DNA of 64,000 nt from Pseudomonas neuropathica (GTDB taxonomy: Bacteria > Pseudomonadota > Gammaproteobacteria > Pseudomonadales > Pseudomonadaceae): positions 1 through 64,000 of the forward strand of contig NZ_JACOPX010000024.1 in the NCBI RefSeq assembly GCF_015461835.1, written 5' to 3'. The position numbers were made by a program, and so were the translations under genes. Of the stretch, positions 43,067 through 51,802 are shown piece after piece. The notes beneath the pieces are model-generated. The model did not search any database. It was not told where the DNA came from and worked only from the letters and a program-made list of their open reading frames with translations. Every line of letters starts with the position of its first letter. The first letter of the stretch is position 1.

Positions 43067-44167
43067 TCAGCCTGTCAGCGCCGACAATCCTTTCGCCCAG
43101 ATCTGCCGCGTACGCAAACCGACCATTGCGCGCCAATCCGGATCAGCCGGATAAAACTGCTCCAGCAGATTCAACTTGATCCCCCGCCCCGTCGCATCCA
43201 GCGGATCGCCATGCAGATGCAGCCAATGGTCATCGCGCAAATAACGATGCACATCCGGCCCCGGATACGTTCCGCACTCGATCACGAACGGCATCAATTG
43301 CACCTGCGGTAAAGCATTGAGCAACGCTTGCGAGGTGTAGCCGGTTGCGGTCGCTGCCACCCCGGTTTCGCTCAAGGTATCGGCGCCGGTGTGTAGCGTG
43401 TAAAGCCATGGGCCGTAAATCGATTGGGCTTTTGCCAGAGCCGGATAAGGCGCCTGGGTAATGGTCAGCAACATCGGATGGCCGTATTCGCCAGCGCCGG
43501 TATGCAGATCGAAACACATCACGGTTTCAGCGCCCGCCAGATGCGTTTCGATGATTTGATGCAAGGTGCGATTCGACCAGCTCGGCGCGCGGCCGCCGTA
43601 AAACAGGCCGTCGGGATGGCTGTGCTGACCGCCCTCGACAATCGACATCACTGCCGGCCAGCCGTGTTCGTCGATCTGCGCATCGAGCATGGCATCGGCG
43701 CGCTGGCGCTCGGGGCCGTGCAAATCGGTGCAGGCGTAGATTTCATGCAGTGCGGCGTACGCGCGGTTATCCGGTAGCGGCCCGGTGAAGTCGAGGTGAT
43801 TGCGGTTGAGGTCGATGTTGTCTTCGTTGACCCGACGCAGCCATGCGGTGCCCCATGGGTTGATCAGGTGCACCATCACCACCGCGACATCCTTGGCCAG
43901 CGAACCGGGTACGAATGCCTTCAACCAATCGATCTGACAATCCGAGCCGTAATAGCCCTCGACGCCGTGCGTACCGCTGAGCGCCACCAGTCGGCGTTTG
44001 GCCTGTGGATTGCCGAGCACGGCGACGTCGGTGCTCAGCGGTTCGCCGAATGGCCCGCAGCGTGGATGTGCGTATGAGGTGAGCGTGGCGCCAGCGGCAT
44101 TGGCGGCGGCGAGAAACTGGTCGCGTTGAGCGCGGTAGCTGGATTCGGTGGGGAACTCGCTGTGCAT
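43067..44167 (-). CDS. DUF2817 domain protein, M14-like hydrolase
   Basis: A 366-residue protein of DUF2817, related to M14 zinc carboxypeptidases. The presumed first zinc motif is SGTHGVEGYYGSDCQ (HxxE), followed by HLINPWGTAWLRRVNEDNIDLNRN and the later zinc-ligand-like FDLHTGAGEYGHP. The expected activity is hydrolysis of a peptide or amide substrate. The ATG at 44167 has an AAGAGA site. It is divergent from gamma-glutamyltransferase, which also acts on peptides, but a functional link is speculation. Confidence 0.82.
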   Translation of the reverse strand: MHSEFPTESSYRAQRDQFLAAANAAGATLTSYAHPRCGPFGEPLSTDVAVLGNPQAKRRLVALSGTHGVEGYYGSDCQIDWLKAFVPGSLAKDVAVVMVHLINPWGTAWLRRVNEDNIDLNRNHLDFTGPLPDNRAYAALHEIYACTDLHGPERQRADAMLDAQIDEHGWPAVMSIVEGGQHSHPDGLFYGGRAPSWSNRTLHQIIETHLAGAETVMCFDLHTGAGEYGHPMLLTITQAPYPALAKAQSIYGPWLYTLHTGADTLSETGVAATATGYTSQALLNALPQVQLMPFVIECGTYPGPDVHRYLRDDHWLHLHGDPLDATGRGIKLNLLEQFYPADPDWRAMVGLRTRQIWAKGLSALTG

Positions 44168-44202
44168 ATCGGTCTCTTGTTGATCTTGTAATTGTGGGCC
44201 TT

Positions 44203-44280
44203 CGCCTGCTCGCGATAGCGGTGGTTCAGTCAGCAATGATGTTGAATGTGATGACGCTATCGCGAGCAGGCTCGCTCCTA
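44203..44280. repeat. REP pair, family A, truncated left copy
   Basis: Left GCCTGCTCGCGATAGCG lacks the usual GTAGGAGTGA start; the right copy at 44254-44280 is complete. Confidence 0.8.
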
Positions 44281-44427
44281 AAAGGGGACGTGTGCGGTCG
44301 ATCGATTGCGGTTGACCCTAGCGAACATCCACCCCGAAAAGAAAGACAAAAATGCCCACCGGTTTGCGTCGCGACCAAGCGGTCGATAAAGTCCCTCAGA
44401 CTTTTAATCCACGGACGGAGAGCCCGC

Positions 44428-46260
44428 GTGTTTTCAGCCTTGCCCTTGAGACGCTTTCGCCTGCCAGCCCTGACGCTGATCATCAGCGCCCTGACCCTCA
44501 CCGCGTGCAACGCCCCGCCCTCTTCGACCTTGCCGCTGGCCCCGGAAGCCGCTTCCGGTTACCGCACCGACCTGCAAACCCGCCACGCCAGTAAACACAT
44601 GGCCGCTGCTGCCAATCCACTGGCCGCCGAGGCCGGTCGCGAGATGCTGCGTGAGGGCGGTTCGGCGATTGATGCGGCGATTGCGATGCAAGCGGTGTTG
44701 ACGCTGGTTGAGCCGCAATCATCCGGGATCGGCGGCGGCGCGATGATCGTGTTGTGGGACGGCAAACAGGTGCGCACGTATGACGGTCGCGAAACCGCAC
44801 CGGCCGGCGCGACCGAGAAGCTGTTCTTGCGTGCCGATGGTCAGCCGATGTCGTTCCCGCAGGCGCAGATCGGCGGTCGTTCGGTCGGCACACCGGGCGT
44901 GTTGCGCGCACTGGAGATGGCACACAAACAACACGGTCGCCTGCCGTGGGCGAAGCTGTTTGAACCAGCGATCAAACTGGCCGAGCAAGGCTTTGCGATT
45001 TCTCCGCGTTTGCACTCGCTGCTGGAATCAGATCCAGTCATCCGCCAGTCGCCGGATATGGTCAAGTATTTCCTCAACGCCGATGGCAGCGTCAAAGCCG
45101 TCGGCACGCGTCTGCAAAACCCGGCATTGGCCGCCGTGCTCAAACGCATCGCCAACGAAGGCCCGGACGCACTGTACAAAGGCCCGATCGCCGAAGAAAT
45201 CGTTGCCAAGGTGCAGGGCCACGCCAACCCCGGCAGCCTCTCGCTGAACGATCTGCAGCGCTATCAGGCCAAGGAACGTGCGCCGCTGTGCACCGATTAC
45301 AAGCGTTGGCACGTCTGCGGCATGCCGCCGCCGTCGTCGGGCGGGATCGCCGTGGCGCAGATTCTCGGCACGTTACAGGCGCTGGAAACCCGCGATCCAC
45401 GTCTTTCGCTGACACCGCTGAAACCGCTGAAGACCGACAAACCGGCCGGCATTGAACCGGATCCGCAAGCCGTGCATCTGATCGCCGAAGCCGAACGCCT
45501 GGCCTACGCCGACCGCGCGCAATACGTCGCCGACACCGACTTCGTGCCGGTGCCGGTCAAAGGCCTCGTCGACCCGGGTTATCTGGCAAGCCGTGCCAGC
45601 CTGATAGGCGAACGCAGCATGGGCAGCGCCAAACCGGGCACACCGCCGGGCGTGCAGGTCGCCTACGCCCCGGACCGTTCGCCGCTGCGCATCTCTACTT
45701 CGCAAGTGGTCGCGATGGATGACCTCGGCGGCGCTGTGTCGATGACCACCACCATCGAAGCCGCGTTCGGCTCGCACCTGATGGTTCAGGGCTTCTTGCT
45801 GAACAACCAGATGACCGACTTTTCGTTCATCCCTGAAGAGAACGGGCAGAAAGTCGCCAACCGTGTCGAACCCGGCAAACGTCCACGCTCGTCGATGGCG
45901 CCAACGCTGATCTTCGATCGCCACAGCGGCGAATTCGTCGCCACAGTCGGCTCGCCCGGAGGTTCGCAAATCATCGAATACGTGGCGAAAACCACCGTCG
46001 GCCTGCTCGACTGGAACCTCGACCCGCAAAGCGCTATCAGCCTGCCCAACTTCGGCAGCCGCAATGGCCCGACCGAACTGGAACAAGGCCAATTCAGCTC
46101 GCCGCTGATTCAAGCGCTGAAAGACAAAGGGCATGCCGTGAATGAAATCGACATGACCAGCGGCACCCAGGCCATCGTGCGGGTCAAGGATGCGCAGGGG
46201 AAAGCGTCGTTGGAGGGTGGCGCGGATCCACGGCGTGAGGGGGAAGCGCTGGGGGATTGA
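44428..46260 (+). CDS. ggt: Gamma-glutamyltransferase
   Basis: Ntn-hydrolase that cleaves gamma-glutamyl bonds of glutathione and related peptides in the periplasm. The 610-residue precursor is proposed to begin with GTG at 44428, preceded by GGAG at 7 bases, giving a signal ending in a lipobox (ALTLTAC). Typical motifs are ANPLAAEAGREMLREGGSAIDAA (seen as AGREMLREGGSAIDAA), GGGAMIVLWDG, YDGRETAP and the autocleavage threonine region GGAVSMTTTIEAAFGS. The frame opening at 44194 is not the start because it runs through a REP element. Confidence 0.92.
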   Translation: MFSALPLRRFRLPALTLIISALTLTACNAPPSSTLPLAPEAASGYRTDLQTRHASKHMAAAANPLAAEAGREMLREGGSAIDAAIAMQAVLTLVEPQSSGIGGGAMIVLWDGKQVRTYDGRETAPAGATEKLFLRADGQPMSFPQAQIGGRSVGTPGVLRALEMAHKQHGRLPWAKLFEPAIKLAEQGFAISPRLHSLLESDPVIRQSPDMVKYFLNADGSVKAVGTRLQNPALAAVLKRIANEGPDALYKGPIAEEIVAKVQGHANPGSLSLNDLQRYQAKERAPLCTDYKRWHVCGMPPPSSGGIAVAQILGTLQALETRDPRLSLTPLKPLKTDKPAGIEPDPQAVHLIAEAERLAYADRAQYVADTDFVPVPVKGLVDPGYLASRASLIGERSMGSAKPGTPPGVQVAYAPDRSPLRISTSQVVAMDDLGGAVSMTTTIEAAFGSHLMVQGFLLNNQMTDFSFIPEENGQKVANRVEPGKRPRSSMAPTLIFDRHSGEFVATVGSPGGSQIIEYVAKTTVGLLDWNLDPQSAISLPNFGSRNGPTELEQGQFSSPLIQALKDKGHAVNEIDMTSGTQAIVRVKDAQGKASLEGGADPRREGEALGD

Positions 46261-46276
46261 GGCTAGGACGCAAAGA

Positions 46277-46307
46277 GAAAAGGCTTACCGTGAGGTAGGC
46301 CTTTTGT
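46277..46307 (+). terminator. Rho-independent terminator of ggt
   Basis: AAAAGGCTTACC-GTGA-GGTAGGCCTTTT stem-loop 16 bases after the ggt stop codon. Confidence 0.8.
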
Positions 46308-46339
46308 TTGGCACACTGCGCATTTCAATCAGCCGCCAT

Positions 46340-46939
46340 TCAGACAGCGAGCGTCTTGCCATCCACCGCATCACCAATCTTCAGGAAATGCCCACCCGCC
46401 ACGTGATGCAAGGTGCGCAAACCGTCATGCCCTTCGAAATGCCAGCGTCCGTCACTGAACACGCGCTCATCGGCGTGGGCGGCGATGACTTCGGCGAGGA
46501 ACAGATCGTATTGCTCGTGGTTGCGCGGCTCTGGCAGCAAACGGCATTCGAGCCAAGCCACACAGCCTTCGAGCAGCGGTGCTTCGACTTGCTCGCCGGC
46601 AAACGTCTGCAAGCTGTAAGCCTGAAACTTGTCTTGTCCTTGGGTTTGGCTGATTTCCAGGCCCGACGTATTACCGACGGTCTGCACAATGTCGGCTTGA
46701 TCGACACACGGGACGTTGAGCACGAAGGTGCCGGACGCTTCGAGCAACTGGCGGGTCCAGGTGGATTTATCGAGGACGACGGCGACTTTCGGCGGTTCGA
46801 AATCCAGCGGCATCGCCCAGGCGGCGGCCATGATGTTGCGCTGACCGTCGTGAGCGGCGCTGACCAGCACGGTCGGCCCGTGGTTGAGCAAACGGTAGGC
46901 TTTGTTCAGGGGCACCGGGCGGCGGTGGAAATCGCTCAT
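46340..46939 (-). CDS. Flavin reductase family protein
   Basis: A 199-residue protein with the FMN-binding split-barrel of the flavin-reductase (DIM6/NTAB) family. The N-terminal segment PVPLNKAYRLLNHGPTVLVS, NIMAAAWAMPLDFEPPKVAV and TFVLNVP are typical. It probably reduces or carries FMN; the electron partner is unknown. The ATG at 46939 follows a GGAGCAG site; the longer frame is rejected. It stands alone between ggt and a REP pair. Confidence 0.88.
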   Translation of the reverse strand: MSDFHRRPVPLNKAYRLLNHGPTVLVSAAHDGQRNIMAAAWAMPLDFEPPKVAVVLDKSTWTRQLLEASGTFVLNVPCVDQADIVQTVGNTSGLEISQTQGQDKFQAYSLQTFAGEQVEAPLLEGCVAWLECRLLPEPRNHEQYDLFLAEVIAAHADERVFSDGRWHFEGHDGLRTLHHVAGGHFLKIGDAVDGKTLAV

Positions 46940-46999
46940 GGGATCTGCTCCGGGGGAAAAGAGCAGATTGTAGCGCTGCCACTGAAGAAACACAGAACC

Positions 47000-47103
47000 T
47001 GTGGGAGCGAGCTTGCTCCGGGCGGCGTTCCGACGAAGGCGATAGGTCAGTCACATCAATGTTGAATGACACACCGATTTCGCGAGCAGGCTCGCTCCCA
47101 CAT
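47000..47103. repeat. REP pair, family C, degenerate left copy
   Basis: TGTGGGAGCGAGCTTGCTC at 47000-47018 is followed by CGGGCGG in place of GCGAAGGCGG; the right copy ends GCGAGCAGGCTCGCTCCCACA. Confidence 0.8.
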
Positions 47104-47117
47104 GGGACCAGTGCAGG

Positions 47118-48434
47118 TCAGTGGGAGAGTTGATTGGCGAACTGGCCTACCGCATTCACGACTTTCTGCGCACCATCCTGAATCTCGACAATCACCGTAC
47201 CCGCCTCTGCCGCCAGCGCCAGGCCTTGTTCAGCCTGAAGCTTGCCGTCGGTCATCAGGGCCACGGCGTTGCGCGCCATTTCCTGGTTCTGCCGCACCAC
47301 CGTGACGATCTCTTCGGTCGCCTGACTGGTGCGCGACGCCAGTTGTCGCACTTCGTCGGCCACCACGGCAAAACCACGGCCCTGCTCACCGGCGCGCGCC
47401 GCCTCAATGGCAGCGTTGAGCGCCAGCAGGTTGGTCTGTTCGGCAATGCCGCTGATGGTTTTGACGATGGTACCGATCACCTGCGACTGCTCGTTCAGTG
47501 CCTCGATACCCTCACCGGCGGCTTGCATGTGTCGCGACAGATCTCGCATTACGTTGACCGCTTCAGTCACCACCGTGGTACCGCGCTGGGCGGTGCTGTC
47601 GGTTTGCTGCGAGGTGCTGTAGGCAATGCTCGCCGCGTCGGCGACGGCTTGTTCGCGGTTGACCTGATCAGTGATCACGGTGGCGAACTTCACCACTTTG
47701 TACAGTTTGTTGTTGGCATCGACCACCGGGTTGTAGGACGCCTCCAGCCAGACCGTACGACCATGGCTGTCGACACGCTTGAAGCGCTCGGCCACGAACT
47801 CACCATTGTTCAGACGACGCCAGAAGTTCTGGTACTCGGCGCTGTTGTACTCCTCCGGCGTGCAGAACATGCGGTGATGTTTGCCCTTGATCTGCGCCAG
47901 GCTGTAACCCATGCCGCTGAGAAAGCGATCATTGGCGTTGAGCACATTGCCGTTGAGGTCGAACTCGATCACGGCGGTCGAACGCACCAACGCACCGATC
48001 AGGTTTTCGTGTTCACGGGAGGCTTCAATGGTGCGGGTCAGGTCACTGGCGAACAGCGAAATGTGCTTGATCCGCCCATCCGAAGAACGCACCGGTTGCA
48101 CGATCGAACGCAGCCACGCTTCCTCACCGTTGCCGCGCAACAGGCGCACGGCGCCGGCGAAATGCTCGCCGCGGGTCATGGCGTTTTTGAAACGGAGGTG
48201 GAATTCATCAGTCTTCACATGCGCCGGGACGATATCTTCAATCGCCCGACCGATCAGGTCCTGACTCTTGTAGAGCATCTCGGTAAGGAAGTTCTGGTTG
48301 ACCGATTGAATGCGCCCGTCGGGCTCAAGGTTCAATACCAGCATCTCGCTTTCCAGGCTTTCCTTCACCTGCACGAGGCTGGAGAGTTCTTCACGAAGAG
48401 TGGCCAGCTCTTGCTTCAGGCGTTTGTTGAACAT
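47118..48434 (-). CDS. PAS-PAS-MCP signalling protein, BdlA-like
   Basis: A 438-residue soluble methyl-accepting protein with no TM helix. An N-terminal coiled coil (MFNKRLKQELATLREELSSL, in the first 20 residues) is followed by two PAS domains (about 30-145 and 150-270; the second ends with the PAC-like RFKRVDSHGRTVWLEASYNPV) and a short MCP output with EQTNLLALNAAIEAARAGEQ. This layout is that of BdlA, which controls biofilm dispersion in P. aeruginosa, and of Aer-2-like sensors. No haem or FAD ligand is certain. Monocistronic. Confidence 0.87.
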   Translation of the reverse strand: MFNKRLKQELATLREELSSLVQVKESLESEMLVLNLEPDGRIQSVNQNFLTEMLYKSQDLIGRAIEDIVPAHVKTDEFHLRFKNAMTRGEHFAGAVRLLRGNGEEAWLRSIVQPVRSSDGRIKHISLFASDLTRTIEASREHENLIGALVRSTAVIEFDLNGNVLNANDRFLSGMGYSLAQIKGKHHRMFCTPEEYNSAEYQNFWRRLNNGEFVAERFKRVDSHGRTVWLEASYNPVVDANNKLYKVVKFATVITDQVNREQAVADAASIAYSTSQQTDSTAQRGTTVVTEAVNVMRDLSRHMQAAGEGIEALNEQSQVIGTIVKTISGIAEQTNLLALNAAIEAARAGEQGRGFAVVADEVRQLASRTSQATEEIVTVVRQNQEMARNAVALMTDGKLQAEQGLALAAEAGTVIVEIQDGAQKVVNAVGQFANQLSH

Positions 48435-48551
48435 AGGAAAGTACCGATGGGCAGGATAGGAAGCGGGATGCAGCCTAACCATCGGCCTTGAAAATCTTTT
48501 CTGAAGAGCGCAGGCGACTCGTCAGTCAAAAATAGTTCTGAACGGGTAACG

Positions 48552-49865
48552 TCACGCAGCTCCGGCCACCTGACACTGTCCCGAACGCGGCATCCGCGCA
48601 CCGAAATACGCCGCCGTCAGCAGACCCACCACCCCCATCACCGCGCAGAACATCACGCAGATCCATGGACTCCACGGCATCAGACCGATCAGCAACAGCG
48701 GTGTGATACTGGCCCAAATGGCGTAGGCAATGTTGTAGGTAAAGGAAATGCCTGACACGCGAATACGTGCCGGGAACAACCCGACCATCACCGACGGCAC
48801 CGCGCCGACAACACCGCAAGCCAGACCGGCCACCGCGTAAGCCAGGCCTACCCAGCGACCGCCGATGATCAGGCAGCCATAAAGCACACCGATACCCAAT
48901 GGCAGCAGCAGACTGTAGAGCATGACCGTGCGCCACGCACCGAGGCGATCGACCAGCAACCCGGCAATCACGCAACCGATATTGAGAAACACGATGCCCA
49001 ATGCACTGAGCGCGAAGGTGTGGCTGGCGGTCATGCCGAAGGTTTTCTGCATCATGGTCGGGGTGATGACGACGAATACCACCACCGCCGAAGTCAGCAC
49101 GCAAGTCAGCAACATCGCCGGCAGCATGGCCAGTCGATGCTCGCGCAACACCGTGCGCAGCGGCAGCTCGACCCGCGCCTCACGCTGCGCTTCCATAGCC
49201 ATGAACACCGGGGTTTCGCTCAACCAGCGGCGCAGGTAAACGCCGATCACGCCGAACACACCACCGAGCAGGAACGGATAACGCCAGGCGTAATCGAGGA
49301 TTTCCGCCGGGGTGAAGACTTGTGCGAGAAACGTCGCGGTCAGCGCGCCGATCAGATAACCGAAGGTCAGCCCGGCCTGCAAAAAGCCCAACGCGTAACC
49401 ACGATGGCCGGCCGGTGCGTGCTCGGCGACAAACACCCAGGCACTCGGCACCTCCCCGCCGACCGCCGCGCCCTGCAGGATGCGCAGCGCCAGCAACAGC
49501 AGCGGCGCGAAATAACCGATCTGTGCATAGGTCGGCATGATCCCGATCAGCAGGCACGGCAGCGCCATCATCAGGATGCTCAGGCTGAAGACTTTCTTGC
49601 GCCCGAGTTTGTCAGCGAAATGCGCCATCAGAATTCCGCCCAGCGGCCGCGCCAGGTAGCCGGTGACGAAGATCCCGAAGCTTTGCAGCAGACGCAACCA
49701 CTCGGGCATTTCCGGTGGGAAGAACAACTGGCTGAGGGTCAGGGCGAAGAACACGAAGATGATGAAATCGTAGATCTCCAGCGCCCCGCCAAGAGCCGCA
49801 AGGCCGAGGGTCTTGTAGTCGGAGCGGCTGAACGGCAAGGGGTTGGCCGTGGTTTGGGCAGTCAT
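48552..49865 (-). CDS. MFS transporter, metabolite:H+ symporter type
   Basis: A 437-residue inner-membrane transporter with 12 predicted helices. The MFS signature between helices 2 and 3 is HFADKLGRKKVFSLSI, with GYLARPLGGILMAHF before it and RILQGAAVGGEVPSAWVFVAEHAP in the helix 4-5 region, as in the MHS (sugar, citrate and other organic acids) group. The substrate is unknown. The start MTAQTTANPLPFSRSDYKTL at 49865 is better than a frame extended to 49904. Confidence 0.88.
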   Translation of the reverse strand: MTAQTTANPLPFSRSDYKTLGLAALGGALEIYDFIIFVFFALTLSQLFFPPEMPEWLRLLQSFGIFVTGYLARPLGGILMAHFADKLGRKKVFSLSILMMALPCLLIGIMPTYAQIGYFAPLLLLALRILQGAAVGGEVPSAWVFVAEHAPAGHRGYALGFLQAGLTFGYLIGALTATFLAQVFTPAEILDYAWRYPFLLGGVFGVIGVYLRRWLSETPVFMAMEAQREARVELPLRTVLREHRLAMLPAMLLTCVLTSAVVVFVVITPTMMQKTFGMTASHTFALSALGIVFLNIGCVIAGLLVDRLGAWRTVMLYSLLLPLGIGVLYGCLIIGGRWVGLAYAVAGLACGVVGAVPSVMVGLFPARIRVSGISFTYNIAYAIWASITPLLLIGLMPWSPWICVMFCAVMGVVGLLTAAYFGARMPRSGQCQVAGAA

Positions 49866-50196
49866 GGCAAAGAACTCTGGCAGGCAAAAAACCAAGGCGC
49901 CCATGGTCTACGCAAATGGGCGGATGGACAACCCGTTAGACCATAGTCCCGGTTTTGCAAAAGCTGCTCACAAAGCATTGGCAGTTGAATTACTGTTAAT
50001 GCCTGTCCTGCCAGGCGAACCACCATCGGCAAGTCATGCCGAGATCCTTGTAGGAGTGAGCCTGCTCGCGATTGCGGTGTGTCTGTCACCTCCCTTTTGA
50101 AAGTGACGACGCTATCGCGAGCAGGCTCACTCCTACAGTGGATCTGCGTTTCGCCTGCTGGATCAAAAATAACCATAAAAAATCCGAGGTACTCCT
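49866..50196. other. Intergenic region between divergent transporters
   Basis: About 330 bases without a gene. A family A REP pair fills 50049-50138. The rest presumably contains the two promoters; no clear operator is seen. Confidence 0.55.
50049..50138. repeat. REP pair, family A
   Basis: Inverted GTAGGAGTGAGCCTGCTCGCGAT units at the two ends with a loop of about 35 bases. Confidence 0.88.
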
Positions 50197-51615
50197 GTGG
50201 CCGTTGATATCGAAGATAGCCGCTCTGCGCGCTTTGCCTTGCGCTGTTCAAGTTTTGCCGAACGCTGGTTCCCCGATTCCTGGGTGTTCGCCGCGCTGGC
50301 CGTGATCATCGTCGCCCTGGCCACACTGGCCATGGGCGCGAAACCCACCGATGCCGCGATGGCGTTCGGCGACGGGTTCTGGAGCCTGATCCCGTTCACC
50401 ATGCAAATGGCCTTCGTGGTGATCGGCGGCTACGTGGTCGCCAGCTCGCCACCGGCCGTGAAACTGATTGATCGCCTGGCGCGGATCCCGAAAAACGGCC
50501 GTTCCGCCGTGGCCTGGGTGGCATTGATCTCGATGGTCGCATCCCTGCTCAACTGGGGCCTGTCGCTGGTGTTCGGCGGTTTGCTGGTGCGCGCGCTCGC
50601 CCGCCGCACTGATCTGAAAATGGATTACCGCGCCGCCGGTGCTGCGGCTTATCTGGGCCTTGGCGCGGTGTGGGCGTTGGGCTTGTCGTCGTCGGCTGCA
50701 CAGTTGCAGGCCAACCCCGCCAGCCTGCCGCCGTCGATCCTGTCGATCACCGGGGTGATTCCATTCACTGAAACGATTTTCCTCTGGCAGTCCGGCGTGA
50801 TGTTGCTGGCGCTGATCGTGATCTCGATCACCATCGCCTACGCCACCGCCCCCGGGCCGAATTCGGCGCGCGACGCCAAGGCCTGTGGCATCGACCCTGC
50901 CTTCAACCTGCCACCGCTGCAACCGCGTACGCGTCCGGGTGAATGGCTGGAACACAGTCCGCTGCTGATCATCGTGCTGGTGCTGTTGGCAGCGGGATGG
51001 CTGTTCCATGAGTTTTCAACCAAACCGGCGATCACCGCGATTTCCGGGCTGAACACCTATAACTTCCTGTTCATCATGCTCGGCGCCTTGCTGCACTGGC
51101 GGCCGCGCAGTTTCCTCGATGCCGTCGCCCGCGCCGTGCCGACCACCACCGGCGTGTTGATCCAGTTCCCGCTGTACGGCTCGATCGCCGCGCTGATGAC
51201 CACGGTTAAAGGTACGGACGCGCAAACCCTGGCGCACCACATCTCGACGTTCTTCGTCAGCATCGCTTCCCACGACACCTATGCGCTGCTGATGGGCGTG
51301 TACTCGGCAATACTGGGCTTCTTCATTCCGTCGGGCGGCGGCAAGTGGATTATCGAAGCGCCGTACGTGATGCAGGTCGCCAATGATCTGCAATACCACC
51401 TCGGCTGGGCGGTGCAGATCTACAACGCGGCCGAAGCGCTGCCGAACCTGATCAACCCGTTCTACATGCTGCCGCTGCTCGGTGTACTCGGGCTGAAAGC
51501 GCGGGACCTGATCGGATTCTCCTTTGTGCAACTGCTGGTGCACACGCCGCTGGTGCTGCTGTTGTTGTGGGCGCTGGGAACGACACTGGCGTATACGCCG
51601 CCAGTGATGCCGTAA
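50197..51615 (+). CDS. Short-chain fatty acid transporter, AtoE family
   Basis: A 472-residue inner-membrane transporter of the AtoE family, with about 11 helices. Characteristic parts are ERWFPDSWVFAALAVIIVALA at the first helix, NWGLSLVFGGLLVRALARR, and the late FIPSGGGKWIIEAPYVMQ loop. Likely substrates are acetoacetate, butyrate or other short acids. It starts with GTG behind CCGAGGT. No degradation genes accompany it. Confidence 0.9.
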   Translation: MAVDIEDSRSARFALRCSSFAERWFPDSWVFAALAVIIVALATLAMGAKPTDAAMAFGDGFWSLIPFTMQMAFVVIGGYVVASSPPAVKLIDRLARIPKNGRSAVAWVALISMVASLLNWGLSLVFGGLLVRALARRTDLKMDYRAAGAAAYLGLGAVWALGLSSSAAQLQANPASLPPSILSITGVIPFTETIFLWQSGVMLLALIVISITIAYATAPGPNSARDAKACGIDPAFNLPPLQPRTRPGEWLEHSPLLIIVLVLLAAGWLFHEFSTKPAITAISGLNTYNFLFIMLGALLHWRPRSFLDAVARAVPTTTGVLIQFPLYGSIAALMTTVKGTDAQTLAHHISTFFVSIASHDTYALLMGVYSAILGFFIPSGGGKWIIEAPYVMQVANDLQYHLGWAVQIYNAAEALPNLINPFYMLPLLGVLGLKARDLIGFSFVQLLVHTPLVLLLLWALGTTLAYTPPVMP

Positions 51616-51618
51616 CAA

Positions 51619-51656
51619 AGCGGGGCGCGGGCATGCTGGCCGCGCCCCACATTTTT
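51619..51656 (+). terminator. Rho-independent terminator of the AtoE-type gene
   Basis: GGGGCGCGG / CCGCGCCCC stem with loop GCATGCTGG and following ACATTTTTC. Confidence 0.85.
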
Positions 51657-51802
51657 CTCCTGAAACAGCCCTGTGTCGGGCTGCCTGTCGCAAATAATGG
51701 CTCAGAGCCATCATCCTGCTTTACCGCATCGCTCTCTCGGTAATATTCTGCGCGCCCATAAATGTTTCCATTTTTTACCAAGCGCAAAGGGAGTTCGTCG
51801 CA

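Noticed and set aside
44194..44427. N-terminal extension of gamma-glutamyltransferase from the ATG-type start at 44194
   Set aside because: The extension runs through a REP element and would bury the lipoprotein signal; GTG at 44428 has a ribosome-binding site.
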